From Panorpa germanica (lineage: Eukaryota; Arthropoda; Insecta; Mecoptera; Panorpidae), in assembly GCA_963678705.1 (NCBI GenBank), contig OY783220.1, forward strand, positions 8,453,001 to 8,517,000: a DNA stretch of 64,000 nt, given 5' to 3'. The notes beneath the pieces are model-generated. The model was not told the origin of the DNA. It searched no databases and saw nothing but the letters and a program-made list of their open reading frames with translations. Each line of letters starts with the position of its first letter. The stretch's first letter is position 1. This document shows positions 48,331-61,658 of the stretch, in pieces. Position numbers and translations under genes: made by a program.

Positions 48331-50763
48331 AATTGATACCTTGTAAAAAAAACTTTCACCACATAACTAAGATAAAACATATTAGAGGGTGAAATATATT
48401 TTATTACATATAAATTGCTATACGTTTACGAATATATTATATATTTACAAAAAATTATGGAGAACAATTGCTCTTGGACTGCATTCGCTTTTGTAAACAC
48501 AGTAAAGTAAAATATTAATTGTATAGATGTTTATTACACTTTAAAGTATTCTAAATCATATTTTAAAAATCTTTTATACAGAAAACTGTATAAAATAGAA
48601 TCAAACCCAAAAATTAGTTATCTAAGCAACACACTTTAGCTAAAAAGCAAACCATTCGGTTTTTATAAACGATGGATACAACTTTACAGACCGAGACATG
48701 TTGCGCCACCTATTAAACAGTGGCTAAAACTCTATTGAAAAGATCGCTAGTATGTTTTTTAATTTAGATAAAAAGCCAATGATTGTATTTATTAAACACT
48801 AATCATCACATGATCTTTGTTAAATATGTAGTTGAACAACATATCTATAACCATAACATATTAATATCACTTTAATTAAATATCGATGCAAGGTAACAAG
48901 CTGCCACACGCAATACTTAAAAAGAAATATCTAAATAATTTTGCTAATTTTTAAAACTAACATATTTATTTATTAAACAAAATTAGCAAATACCAATACA
49001 ACGGGAAAACAACAATATGTATTGTATTATTTCGGATCTCTGGAATTTATGTACGTACCTGTAAAATTATGAATGAGTCACATGCATTGGATGTCAAGTA
49101 TAAAATTTCTTAGAATTTTTGGAAACAGGTTTCGAATTGTAATGCGATATTAATTCTGAGGATGTAAGTACCTTTTCCATTAAATAAAAAGTAAAGAACG
49201 TACATTTAAAAAAAAAATGCGTATATTGCAATACAATAATGCAAATCACGCAAAATGAAACTGAAACGATGATACACATAGCTTGCATATTAAAAAAATA
49301 ATTGAATTGAAGAGCGTGTAAGTTTTGTAATAAGTAGAGAATATTTTTGTTAAAATAATTTAATTGGGTGCTTGCTTAGTCTTAAATTATATAAAGGAAT
49401 ACAATATATACTGATTTAATATCAGATATTAACAATTAAAAGTATAGTTTAAAGGGAAACGAAAATGAAAAATGAGCGGTACGTCATATTTGTTTTTCGA
49501 CATGACAAAAAAACAAATATAGATGCTTTATTATCATTTAATCTTTGGAAAGAACTTTTTAATGTTTTATAATCTTCTTAAGCAGTTTAATTATTATTTT
49601 AATGAACCAAGAGAACGAGGTAGTATTTTAGGTAACAATGCTTACATAACAAGTAACTTATAAATAAAAATTATATATAAATATAACAAAATTATGAAAA
49701 TTACTACCAAAATGACGTCACCTGACGTTATAAGTCTGAAAGGCTCCTAAAACGTCAGGCTGAAACAGATCTACAACTGGGAAGGGGCAGAAATTTTCTA
49801 CTTAAGAGCCTAAAACTTCTAGGCTACGCTACTGTTAAAGTGTATGTAATTTCTTAAGATATAAAGATTAAAAATGTCAGTGACCTTCTGTTTTCTGCAA
49901 AAGTCAACTTTTTAAATATTTGGCATTTATCTCTCAACAATTAATATGTAAATGTTCAATAGTGGACCCATGTGTTTTTAATCAATTTTAAGAAACAGGA
50001 AATATACGAAAAAAGGACACGCAATACTAAAGAATATTGCCGCAGAGGGTCAAAAAAGTGTTGTATTTCAAATGATCACATTTCCTGTAAGGACAACGAT
50101 TTCGTGTCCATTCATTCATTTCTAAAACAATCCAGAAAAGATCCCTTTATAATATCTTTATTGTTTAAAACTAATATTTCAAGTGATTTTTTTATGTTCG
50201 TAATACTTGAAAAAGATTACAAAAAATGTAGGTGGAATGTCACAAGAAGGTCGGAAGTGCTGTCACTGCGGGTGTTTCATGAACACAATTAAACTCAAGA
50301 GTATGGGATCGTGAATTTGCTCTTGAATTGTTTTGACGTTGTTCTGCTATTGTACATACAATATAGTGTTTACCACTTATTGTTTTTTCTCATAAGTTTT
50401 GCGGATATGAATTTGCAGATAATGTACTAGTATCTAAGGTCAAGTATTGTATAACAAATGATTACCAAAAAAAATTTAAGTGTTTTACTTTGCATATGTT
50501 ATAAGTAAATAAAGGTTAGTGGGAGAACCGAGCATGTTGACGCGGAGGTACGCGTTTGCAATTATTTTTCATATTTTTACTTCATATTCTGCATACTATA
50601 TTCTTCATTGAATTTTTTGAAATTCTGATCTAGATAATAAAGTAAGTGATACAACTGCACGATAATTCCCATTCAACATTAAATAAACTGCAATAAATAT
50701 TAGTAAGACATTTATTTCGAATATATATTTCTTTTGTTACATTGTTAAAAATTAATTTAAGAG
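48331..50763. other. no gene recognised
   Basis: AT-rich. Frames at 49094-49288 (-) and 49972-50292 (+) are open, but their composition follows the AT bias and no domain is recognised. Confidence 0.4.
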
Positions 50764-51420
50764 GTTATATACTGTTGGAGGCAGAAAAAAGGGATTTTTT
50801 AAGAATATTTCCTGAGAAGACTTTTAAATGTATTAATGTAAAAATTTGTACACATATTATGGTAACTTTTAACTGTATTTCAACATTTTTGTATTTGTAA
50901 AAATAATAATTTGAAAGCTGCTATAGCTGATCTCCCGGAGGTCCTCTCAAAAAAGGCATCTTACGGTGACCACGATATCTCTGGACTAGATCATCGAAAA
51001 TGAAAAAACCAAACGGATTTCGTTAAAGTAATGTATAATCTAGTAATTAATCAAAGGAGAAAGTAAAATAATTTCTTTTGGCAAAATAGCGGCATCTCAA
51101 AAAAAAAATCGATTTTTGACCAAAATTTTGGGTTTAAATTGTTTATAAAAAATATATAATAATCAGTAAGAAAAAACCTTTGATTAATTACTAAAAAATA
51201 TACTTAAAGAAGCTTGTGTTGAAATTTGAGACTGATCGGTTCAGTCGTTTCTGAGAAATCTTGGTCACCAACTTTAAAAACATAGTTGCAAAAGCATTTT
51301 ACATATAGTAAAAAAAAAATTTCAACTTCGAAATAATCGCTGGATTGACTTGAAATTTTCTATGTGTATACTTAAATATATGTATATTACGAAAATGGAA
51401 TAAAAAAATCGAGTTTTTTG
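50764..51420. repeat. family C repeat copy
   Basis: Same order of blocks as 44270-45090; about 80-90% similar by eye, with small indels. Confidence 0.75.
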
Positions 51421-51904
51421 AAAATTATAACCTTAATTGATTACACACAAAATATAATTAGGAAACTATTAAGCAGCATTAGGCCTCGCGCATTCTGTTT
51501 ATTATTGTTAACTTGCATTTATTTAAAATATATACCTTAATTCATATACAAATAATACTATTTAATAAGTTTTATAATAAACTTCCTGCATTGTTGTGGT
51601 TTTAACATAAAAAAAATAAAAATAAATAGTCATAGTTTAAGTGGGTGATAAAATTTTACAACTTTTTATTTTTTGTTAAAACGCCGACAAATTATTTTTA
51701 ACTATAAATTTTAAAAGTTACACCCATGCAAAAACAGGATCAAATGACAAATTGAGAGGAAATTTAAAAATGTTGTTTTCTTAGTAAAACAGTCATATTT
51801 GAAACCGGAGAAAAATTGGAGAAACTTAACTTTTATTATTTTAAAGGAATTCTCATACGTTGTGTTTTAAATGAGTCGCGACTATTTATAATAAAAATTT
51901 AATT

Positions 51905-52215
51905 GAATTTTTCATGAAAAAAATTAAATACTTTGTTATTTTAAAATACGTCTGCATCTATGTAAAGAAAAAGTGTGCAAAATTTCAAAAGGATCGGTAC
52001 AATGCGACAAAAAGTGTGAGAAAAATGCGTTTAAACGTTTCAAAGAAAGACGAAACCAGACCAGAGAGATGAAGACATAAAACTCCGACAGTTTAACTCC
52101 AATTGACTTCAAATTTTCACACAATAAACTTAATATGTTCTACATTAATACGAGTACATATAAAATTAATTAATATATTAAAAAATATGAAAAGAAAAAT
52201 TGAAAACCAACTTCA
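51905..52215 (+). repeat. family B repeat copy, truncated
   Basis: Contains TTTTTCATGAAAAAAATTAA, TATGTAAAGAAAAAGTGTGC and CTCCGACAGTTTAACTCC; only the 3' half is present and the central inverted block is lost. Confidence 0.65.
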
Positions 52216-53280
52216 CCTCCCTTGGAATACGTATAAATAGCCTAATGTAGACAATATGGGCCTTAAAAAATCGCATAATATAAAAAATGGGTCTGAATTG
52301 GGTATACTTAAATAAACTCAAACTGATTTTTAAATCAGAAAACACATTCTACAGATAATTATATACCTTAAAAATGAAAATTGAATAACGTGAATATTTA
52401 TTATTTCCCTCAAAACAACTTTTCTATTTTTAGATACACCCTGTGATAGCCTATCCATTTCAGACTCCACAAAAGCTTAGTACGCCAGTGGATGCATCCT
52501 CAGATGCATTGCAACACAGCTTCTGCATTATCGACAGCTTTAAAACATAGTGTAACTATTTGTAGTAGCGTCTTTATTAAAAGCAAGTTTAACATAGTAA
52601 TAAAATCACTATTATTATGAAATGTATTTAACTACCGAACAATTATATTAAAGTCTTGATAACAAACATTTAATCGTCTTTCCCTACAGTTAGAATATAA
52701 AACCAGTTAGCAATAATTACGGTCTCTGGTCGTCATCTGGTTAAGTGGACGTATTGAAATTTAAATATTACGGCAGTATAATAGAACAGGGTAACACAAA
52801 ACTACATTTTAAAGTAGTCGTCATGTTATAAACCTCATCAAATTTTTGTACAATTATAAATGGTACTAGCGTTTACCCCCGTCGAAAAAGCGACGTCTTT
52901 TTTTGTGTGTATGATTTGAATTTGAACAAAATAATTCGTATTTTCGTTTCAAATTTTAATAATAAATAATTATACCTAAATAAGTACTCCTAAAAGTTAA
53001 AATTCCAACGCTTTACAGCTACTGATATAGGATTTCTCATAGTAATTTTTACATGGAGGATAAAAAAAAAAGTGCGGCAAATTTTCAACTGGCAACATTC
53101 ATATTATTGTTATATAAGACAACTAGAACTCATATAACTTGTCAGAATTCGTTCCTCATATTATGCATACTCATTTACCTCCAACGCCTGCACTAAATTT
53201 TTCATATAAATTTCCAAAAATATATTTTTTTTCAACAAAATATAATATATTTTCAATTTATTGTTTTTTATATAAAAAAA

Positions 53281-53625
53281 ACTAGCTGTCCCGGCCACGC
53301 GTTGCTGTGACTAACGTTTTTGTCATATTACATTACATAGCGCCATCTATTGAATATTTACTCAATCTAGTCAACAGAATATTTACTCAATCTAGTCAAC
53401 AGATGTCGCCATCATCGTCACCAGATGTCATCGTTTGGAGCTAACAGATAATTAATAGACAAATAATTTGCAATAAGATAATATTGCAATCATAAATTGA
53501 GATGTAAGCTATCTTTCAAGTTGGATCAAACTGCACACGGTGTACAAATTTGATTAAAATCGGTTAAGTAGTTTAGGAGTCAATCGCGGACGAACAACGT
53601 GACACGTAATTTATATATATTAAGA
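53281..53625 (+). repeat. family F repeat copy with internal duplication
   Basis: Same as 33119-33434, but GAATATTTACTCAATCTAGT (with CAACAGA) occurs twice in tandem at about 53351-53402. Confidence 0.75.
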
Positions 53626-53975
53626 TATAAAAACACTTATTTAGAAGTTCATTTTCTTAAAAGAACGACACAAAATATTATCTGCTCTTGAAACGGTTTG
53701 CAACAATTATATTTTTAACCTGTTTATGATAATTTGCAAATGATAACAATCTTTAACGGACCTTGACAGTTGGTCAGAATTTTTTGTTATGTCTTGAATA
53801 AATTTACTGAATATAAATACAAAAGACGTTCTAGTTTTAGCGCTAAATAATTAAATGATGCGTTAAAACAGTTTCTGTTTCATTTGAAGTTCATTAATTC
53901 ACTATTACTTTCCAGCATTTCCTTTAAATATTTTCTACTGGCACAACATTCATTGTAAACGTTTTATGATCACGT

Positions 53976-54235
53976 TCACTTTTGTTCGGCTATGGACATC
54001 GGCCTCCGACTCGGACGTCGGACATCGGACATTACTCGTCGGAGCACAGAGCTTACAGACCGGGGTATTTGACCGTTGTTCATTGGCAACACAAAGCCAT
54101 GCCTTAACAAACATCTTTGGTATACAAGCGAAGCTCTATTAAATGTACCTTTGAAGAGGCCAATACCTGGTGCATTGCGCATTGGTGCAGGGGGCCCCAC
54201 TCAAAACATATTACCAGCTAGTACTCGAGCACATT
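53976..54235 (-). other. unassigned GC-rich open frame
   Basis: A 74-codon - strand frame reads PPAPMRNAPGIGLFKGTFNR and SVSSVLRRVMSDVRRPSRRP. Base composition differs sharply from the flanks. The alternative frame (ALVQGAPLKTYYQLVLEHIA on the + strand) is also open in part. Probably mobile-element-derived, not a recognised gene. Confidence 0.2.
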
Positions 54236-54361
54236 GCCGTGCGTGAATAAACATAGACCTAGAAAATTTACTTATTAAAATATAAACATTATTTGTACAC
54301 AAAACGAAATAAAGTTAATACTTTTATGAATTATGCAATTTAATTTGATAAACGTAATTAA

Positions 54362-55115
54362 CCCTGCGTGTGTACACTGGGTCTTTTAAGGAACAGTTGA
54401 AATTTAAAACTCCTATTTCTTTCTCACAAGAATACAGCGCGCTTCAAAGGCCTAAAAGGGTCAGTGTACAACCGACGTTAGTATTGTATAATGTTAGTAA
54501 ATGCACTATTTTTTGCTTACAGCTTTTTCATGCTTAAAATAATTGTTTTATGTAATTTAATATATTATTTCTTAGATTATATATATAGATTTTTTTTTAT
54601 TAGTTCATCTTTTTACTACAATAAGTTTTTGAATATGGATGACCAATCAAAGCGTAAACAAGGAAAGCGAAAACGATGTTTTCTTTGCACTTGGAAGGAA
54701 AACAAAAAACATTGTATTCTTGTGTACCGTGTCGGTTTGTGATAATCATCGTAACCACTTTTATCACAATTGCGCACCTTAAGTTCTCTTTTGATTTTTT
54801 GATTATTAAATATTATTTCATAACTTTTGTATTTTCATCAATAAAAACTTATTTTATGCCGACTAATCACGATTCCGTTTATTATGACATGCCTCAATCC
54901 GTAAAATATTTTGGAGCCCACGCCAAAGACACTACATTCTTTCGAAAGCTTATAGTCTAAGGTAAAGAAACCTAAAACCGTTTTTCTTAATATTTGTTTG
55001 TTTTAAATTTACGAATTTTTTAACAATATTCCGTTTTTTACTATTTGTCAATTTTTATTAACAACGATTTTAAACTTTGGACTTTGGCAACTTCTGGACC
55101 ATGTAGTAGACACTT
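54362..55115 (+). mobile_element. piggyBac-like remnant with zinc-finger tail
   Basis: Starts directly after TTAA (54358-54361) with CCCTGCGTGTGTACACTGGG. At 54634 a degenerate frame reads MDDQSKRKQGKRKRCFLC; after frameshifts it continues to YSCVPC and CDNHRNHFYHNC. The C-x2-C...C-x2-C...C-x2-H-x-H...C series is the cysteine-rich C-terminal domain of piggyBac transposases. A second copy, inverted, is at 60298-61040. The other terminus is not seen. Confidence 0.75.
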
Positions 55116-55149
55116 CAAGAAGTAATCCAAATATATGTATAGGTTAGAT

Positions 55150-55231
55150 ATTTGAGGTTGTGGTAGCCAACTGTATCAATCAATATATAGCACAGTTTTA
55201 TGGAAATTTAATCTTGGTCCACAAGCCCTTT
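55150..55231. repeat. family A terminal fragment
   Basis: TTGAGGTTGTGGTAGCCAAC, ATATATAGCACAGTTTTATG and GGTCCACAAGCCC follow the family A end in order, diverged. Confidence 0.6.
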
Positions 55232-55574
55232 GTTGTATACAATATATTTTAAGTTTCACTCATTCGTTTTATTGCAGTAAATGTGACTAAAATATTAAAA
55301 ATTCCGTTCCCGTATAATTTAGACTTTTCAAAATTTCGTTATTTCATTTTATTACTAAAAAATAATGCGATTTGTTGGCGACAACAATACATCTATAATA
55401 AAAACTATTTGTTTAAATAATTGTTAATATATTCATCAAAAGTCTATATATTTCTGTCTTTAGCGCTAATTCCCGATACCAGAGAACTTAGCTCCACAAA
55501 CACTTAGAAAATATTAAAAAGACTAGATTAATATAAATTTTAAAATAAGATACAATTTTCATGCCTTTTTAAAA

Positions 55575-55650
55575 CACGGGCTCGAATCTCCCTGCCGTGC
55601 CTTGTCCGTTGTAGACAGACTTACTAACCACTGCACCACCAAGTCGCTAT
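55575..55650 (-). repeat. tRNA-derived SINE head
   Basis: On the - strand, GGTGGTGCAGTGGTTAGTAA is an A-box and GAGATTCGAGCCC a B-box, ~45 bases apart as in tRNA-derived promoters. The arms do not fold into a full cloverleaf and no CCA-compatible acceptor stem is seen, so this is a SINE or tRNA-like fragment. Confidence 0.6.
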
Positions 55651-57994
55651 TATAATTACGTACAGTTAAATATTTCCAAAACAAACAAATGGCAATACTC
55701 AAAGCAGCCAACAACTAATTGTTATAAAATTCGGCGTGCATTAGTTCGCTACTGAAGTGAACAATGAGTCATAAAATCATGGATTAGTCAAGTCCAAACA
55801 TAAATATACAAACACTTGGAAACAATAAACATAACTGTTAAGATTAAAAACATGGTAAAGAATCCATCTGTGTTAGATTCACCTGGCGGCTGAACTTGAA
55901 AACAACGGTTTTGAAACTTCTTCGAAAATTTTGTCACACTTGTGCAGCATTTGCTACCACTTGTTATTTAATTTTTGTCGTCAGGTTCGACGTCCCCATT
56001 GTCACACTTTGAAGATCCCTCCCTCATATTTAAATAAAAATTTCTTTGGTCTTATTTTTTAAGTCAAATTTTAGATTAGATATACAGGGTGTCCAAAAAA
56101 AAAATGATTTCAAATTTTCCTGCTAATTCCAGGTTTTCCAGTAGTTTTTCGTACTTTTACCTGACATAGAAATTTTATTCTTATCATTTGAATATTTAAA
56201 GTTTTGATTATATTGTAATTACCAATAATTAAATCTGGTATTAAACTAAAAAAAAAAATATTCATTTCTGATTTATTTTTAATCTCATTACCTTAGTTGG
56301 CTTTTAATAACTAATTAAATACGATTTATTACTCGTTAATAAAAAGTAACTTAAATTGAGTAAGACAAAAATAAGTTAATGACTAGTATAAACTAGAACA
56401 AATTAACTCTTAATATTTAATAGATAAAATTATTGAAGATTTTTAAATTAATCATCAATAACCTGAATTTCAGCTAAAAGTTTAGCTTTTTTTAACGCCA
56501 ATTTTTTTTTTTCATTAGCTACACGTTTTCTTTTTAAATTTTCTGATTCATTTCATTTTGAATTTTAAATGAAATATAATATACTGTATATGAAACAGTT
56601 GCCGCAATCAAATTCCCTGATATTTTTTGAAATTTCCAGAAATTCCCTGATATTTATTGAAATTCATGAAATTCCCTGATATTATTAGTGGTGAGATTAG
56701 AATTTAAGAAATATTGTATAGAGACCATATGTATTATCCCCGGGCCGGAAGTTGGAAACAACTGCTTTACAAGTACCGTCACGTGGTTGAATAATAAGTG
56801 AGCTTCGTGATAAATTTGTAAACAATACCAATATGGCTGTCACGCCTGAATTATTTCGAGTAAATTTATTTAAGAAAAAAATGTTCACTAAAGATAATAC
56901 TTTTTTCCAACAAAGCCTGGCAATTACTGTGTGCGTTTTATCTTCCAGAACGCAAGTAGTATACTGCAGTGTAAGATCGACCTAATATTTAAAAACAAAA
57001 AAATAATTCCAGATAAATTGTTATTTGCATGCGATGTAAAATTAATATGACAATAGGAAACCTTGACCATTTGATCTACAATCAAAACAACATTTGATTC
57101 AACTGATAAACTAGATTGATGAAAGAATCGACCATTCAATCAATGGGTTAGTTCAACAAACAACTACGAGTATTAAAATTTAATCAATGACGAACTTATC
57201 TAAAAATAATAAAAAAAAACTAAATTGTGTCATGTAAATCTATAAATAAATTTTCCTTTTCCTGTTAATACTAAATTTTTGTTAAGTGATTCAAAATTAA
57301 TTAGTGAATTAGTTAAATATTTACTAATTTGTAAAATAGAATTATAAAATGTGAAATAACTATAAAAAATGTTTGATGGTGGCTATGACAAATAAAAGTC
57401 AAGGCAAATAAATAAATAAATATAAAAAATAATAATGCACCTACTACAAAACAAAATAATCTTTTTTTAATTTAATTTATTTAACGGCGCGTCGATCTAA
57501 TAATAAACTTGTCTGTAATTATATCTAAAAACATTTCTAAAAACAAACTGACAAACACAGAAAACTTTATTTCACACCGTTCTTAAGATAAGGCTATATT
57601 TATCAATGTTATTATTTACTTTTATCGATAAAATAATTAAAAATGCACTGATTACTTATGATTCACGGGATTGTACATACTAGAAAGAGTTGACCTGTCA
57701 TACCATGCCTGCCATACCTAAAGCCATACTTGTAATACGTTAACCCGATTATCTTGAAAAGGCTAAGCTAAGCCATGCAGAAAACAAAACCTGAATGAGA
57801 GTCACGGAGAATAAAAAACGACGGCTTAAAGAAGACTCAATGTGTGGATCAAGTTGTCAACAGAACAGCAGTCAGTCAGTCGGTATGTCAGTGCTTTAAC
57901 AACATATTAAATGTAAATAAATATCTTTGTTTCTATTGCAGTACCAAAATACCAAACTGCAATTTTTTTAATATATCTTTTAAATATCTATAAT
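55651..57994. other. no gene recognised (outside the listed tandem repeat)
   Basis: AT-rich; GTCCAAAAAAAAAATGATTT near 56090 and short frames at 56697-57139 (-) are without features. No SINE partner beyond the fragments listed. Confidence 0.35.
56612..56690. repeat. ~29-bp tandem repeat, three units
   Basis: AATTCCCTGATATTTATTGA units occur three times with ~29-base spacing. Confidence 0.8.
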
Positions 57995-58090
57995 CCGCCT
58001 TACAAATAAACCTGGTATAAACTGATAATAACCCTGTTCGGACGGGCTTTATACCTGGTATAAATTTCATAACAGGTTTATTTGTTAGGG
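57995..58090. mobile_element. second copy of the family E hairpin element
   Basis: CCGCCTTACAAATAAACCTG at the left is inverted as CAGGTTTATTTGTTAGGG. The centre GATAATAACCCTG matches GATAATAAGCCTG at 29156. Confidence 0.7.
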
Positions 58091-58194
58091 AGAATATGTT
58101 CAACTTCTAATATACTACAGATAATTGTAACCTTCAGAGCTCAAAACATTTAAACTGCTTCTTTTAAATTTAATTTATTTACATCAGCCTATTC

Positions 58195-58425
58195 CCGATG
58201 CTGAGTCGTATCACCTCCGTATGACCTCCTACTATGTTGGCAGTGTTTTGTGGTATCATGGCCTCATATATGTGCACTACATCGCTGGTTATGTATGTAC
58301 AAAATCAAATTTAATCTAATAACAACCAAACCCAGAAAAAATGACTCTGGTTCGGAGATCAAACCCGAAGACACAGCAGTCAGCTTCTAGCGTCAATGCT
58401 CTCGCCCACTGTGTCGTCATTTAAG
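58195..58425 (-). repeat. tRNA-derived SINE
   Basis: On the - strand: CAGTGGGCGAGAGCATTGAC (A-box-like), GGGTTTGATCTCC (B-box-like), then TCTGGGTTTGGTTGTTATTA and CACTGCCAACATAGTAGG in the body. The body matches 1685-1832. Confidence 0.65.
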
Positions 58426-59047
58426 TAGTTATATATGTAACTATTTTAAGAAAATATTAACTATAAAAATTAATATTTTTTTATTAATTTACTTATTACC
58501 AAATTTAAACAACTCTTTCTTCTCAAACCCAAAGAGCATTTACGTTCAAAATAACATTTATATGGAGGATACAGAAATATGAAAAGCATATGGCACACTA
58601 TACATTTTACTTTAAAAAACCTATCAAATAAAAAATAGCGAATTATTATTATTAACAAAATCATTATGGAACTATTTGTTATAAATATAACCAAATATTC
58701 AAGTTTTGTAGCAATTTACTAAACTGTAATTATTTAGCAAAAATTAAAAAACTACTATGAAAGAAAATGTTAATTTATTATAAAACTCCTGCGTAAAACC
58801 GAATAGGCAACATTTCTTACAGTTTTGAGCTATTATAAGATTTATTAAACACAAACGTTTAATAAGAAGTAGTCTTACGTAGCGCAATGGATAATTATGT
58901 TAAAACTATGTAGTGTACATTTTAAATCACGCACACTTGAAAAACAGTTGTGTATCAGCATTTATTGAACACACCAACAAACAGTGGCAGACTGGTCGCA
59001 AAGAAGATGAACACCTAATAAGAAAAGCATATAACTCCGTTATGTAA

Positions 59048-59670
59048 ATGGGCTTGTGTCCTCATTTTTTAGTGGTCGATTTTTCAATTGTTGATTGAAA
59101 TTGATGTTAATAAATGTGTATTGGCGTGTCTATTTTATTAAATATCTAAATGTTGACGGAGATATAGCAATTAAATTTGAATTGTAGTTTTAGCGCTAGA
59201 AATGGTCGACCATATTTGTATGACGTGATATGCATTTTAACGTCAGTTATTTGTTGATTAGGTCAGTGCTGTGGTAATGTTTTGTAGCTGTTGGTAGTCG
59301 AAATAATCAAGTCAAATCAAAGAATAATAAGTTTTTATTTTATTTAACCCTGTTACGGCAGAAATATTGGAATTTTATTGTTCCTTGAAATAGCTGTAAA
59401 TAATATTTGATATTTTGATATATAAATACATATAGCAGAGATTTATGAGCTGTAAGGTTGGCAGCGGTTGTGATGTCACATGCATTTGGAATGTGTACAA
59501 CGTTGAATCCCTCTAATAATTAAAGGGACAAAATGACTTTTTTAATTGTTAATATCTCTTAACATATAAGGAGTTATTAAAAAATAATTGGACATTTGAC
59601 GTTCTAGTAACCAACTTTATCAATATATAGTACACTTTTATAGAAATTAAGACATAGGACATAAGCCCAT
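59048..59670. mobile_element. family A element, long subfamily, near intact
   Basis: Runs from ATGGGCTTGTGTCC to GGACATAAGCCCAT. Contains TTAGCGCTAGAAATGGTCG, GGTCAGTGCTGTGGTAATG and GAGATTTATGAGCTG. ACTCCGTTATGTAAATG lies on both sides (59034-59050, 59678-59694). Confidence 0.85.
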
Positions 59671-59699
59671 TGTATACACTCCGTTATGTAAATGAAATT

Positions 59700-60297
59700 A
59701 GTTCTTCTTTTGAACACAGTGCGTCACTGGCAACAGCAATAGTAACAATAAAAAATATTGACATACCCGCATCACATTTAACAACACATTGTTTAAAAAT
59801 AAAAATATAATAACTTACTATGTATAGTAGCTAGTACATAAGTATTGCATGTTTCTTTATATTAACTTCTACAAAGCTTTGTTGCATAGTGATATAAATA
59901 AATATTGTGGAGAAGCCCCGTGTCATGACAATAAGGATTCTTTAGTAATGACACTAATGTAAGCCAGTGCTGGGATGCATGTTGTCAGTAAATAATTAGA
60001 ACTGATGCATGCAGTTGCAGGTGCATAATATAGCTAATCATTATATGATAGTTTAATTAACTTAATACACATATTATAAGAATGTATTTATAAATATTTC
60101 AAAATAAAATTAGATTAGGTCATTAGTGAGATATCTAAGAGATCTGTATGTATAATTGTCTGTATTCTAATTATCTATCTGTATTATAATTTTTTACATT
60201 TTAGTTACATTTATGATTTATTTGTATATTGGATTATATAGACAGTACACTTTGATATACGTATAACTGCAAATTCGTATATTCTGGATTTCTTTTT
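59700..60297. other. no gene recognised
   Basis: AT-rich DNA without repeat partner seen. Confidence 0.4.
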
Positions 60298-61040
60298 GAA
60301 GTGTCTACTACATGGTCCAGAAGTTGCCAAAGTTTAAAACCGTTGTTAATAAAAATTGACAAATAGTAAAAAAACGCGGAAAAAACGAAATATTGTTAAA
60401 AAATTCGTAACTTTTTAACAAACAAATATTAAGAAAAACGGTTTTAGACTTTTTTATCTTAGACTATAAGCTTTCGAAAGAATGTAGTGTCTTTGGCGTG
60501 AGCTCCAAAAAGTGGAATTATTTGTGCACCTGAAAGTGGGGAATATTTTACGGATTTAAGGAGGTAATAATAAACGGAACGGTGTTTATTCGGCACAAAA
60601 TAAGTTTTTATTGTTGAAAATACAAAAGTTATGAAATAATAATTAATATTAGTTAATAATAATAAGTGTCAAAAAGAGAATTTACTAAAAAAGAATACTA
60701 TTTACTAAGTATTAATACATTAAATTACATAAAGCATTTATTCTCACCGTGGAAAAACTGTAAAATAACGAGAAAAGCAAAAAAAAGTGCATTTACTAAC
60801 ATTGTAAAATAGTAACGTCGTTTGGACACTGACCCTTTCAGGCAGGAGGAGGCAGAGAAAGTTTGACTGGCTCGCCTTTGCCGGTAAACTGCCAGATCCA
60901 GACGCTGCTGGAACCTTAAGTCCCTACCACTACCTAGATTTTTTAGGGGGCATAGGTGAAGCGCGTTGCATACTCATAAGAGAGAAATAGAAGTTTGATA
61001 TTTCAACTGTTCCTTAAAAGACCCGTGTATACACGCAGGG
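60298..61040 (-). mobile_element. piggyBac-like remnant, inverted copy
   Basis: Ends CGTGTATACACGCAGGG immediately before TTAA (61041-61044). Shares CGTGAGCTCCAAAAAGTGG, GCTTTCGAAAGAATGTAGTG and CTACATGGTCCAGAAGTTGC with the reverse strand of 54362-55115. It keeps ~110 GC-rich bases near 60841-60960 lost from the other copy, but lacks the zinc-finger text. Confidence 0.75.
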
Positions 61041-61044
61041 TTAA

Positions 61045-61658
61045 ATATCATTCTGTCTGTAATAGTGTTTTTCCAAAAAACATTATAAAATTATCCTTGT
61101 TTTATACCTTGTTTTATATTTATATAAAAACATCGGTAAAATAAAACGTCATAATTTCGGAATGACCCATGAATGAATAAATTACGTAAAAAATAACTTT
61201 CGTATTAATTTATGACGTCACAAATCACAGTAAATAATTCTGAATAACATTTATACATAGAATTTATAAGAAAAATTATTATTACGTCATTTATTTATAT
61301 ACATCTCTTTCTAACTAATTAATATTTGAGACAGGTATATTAAAACATTTGGATAACTTGTTAAACCTACTGACACACACAACACTATCTTACACCATAC
61401 ACTAATACTATGATACACGAATATCTACCTTCGCGCCACATTGTGCATTCTGCATACCAAAGTAACCACGTGACCGGTATTTAAAGATTTGATCTCCCTA
61501 CTCCTTTTTGAGCAAGTTTTTAATATGTGTCATAAACTGACTTGTGTACAGTCCTATATACCTATTATATTTTGTGTTACAAACATAGGTAATAATATAT
61601 TATGTATGGTACATATATTAAATTATTAGAAATATTATTAAGTATTATATATTAGGCA
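61045..61658. other. no gene recognised
   Basis: AT-rich DNA; nothing supportable seen. Confidence 0.4.

Noticed and set aside
55575..55650. Functional tRNA gene
   Set aside because: Box A and B are present, but acceptor and anticodon stems do not pair properly.
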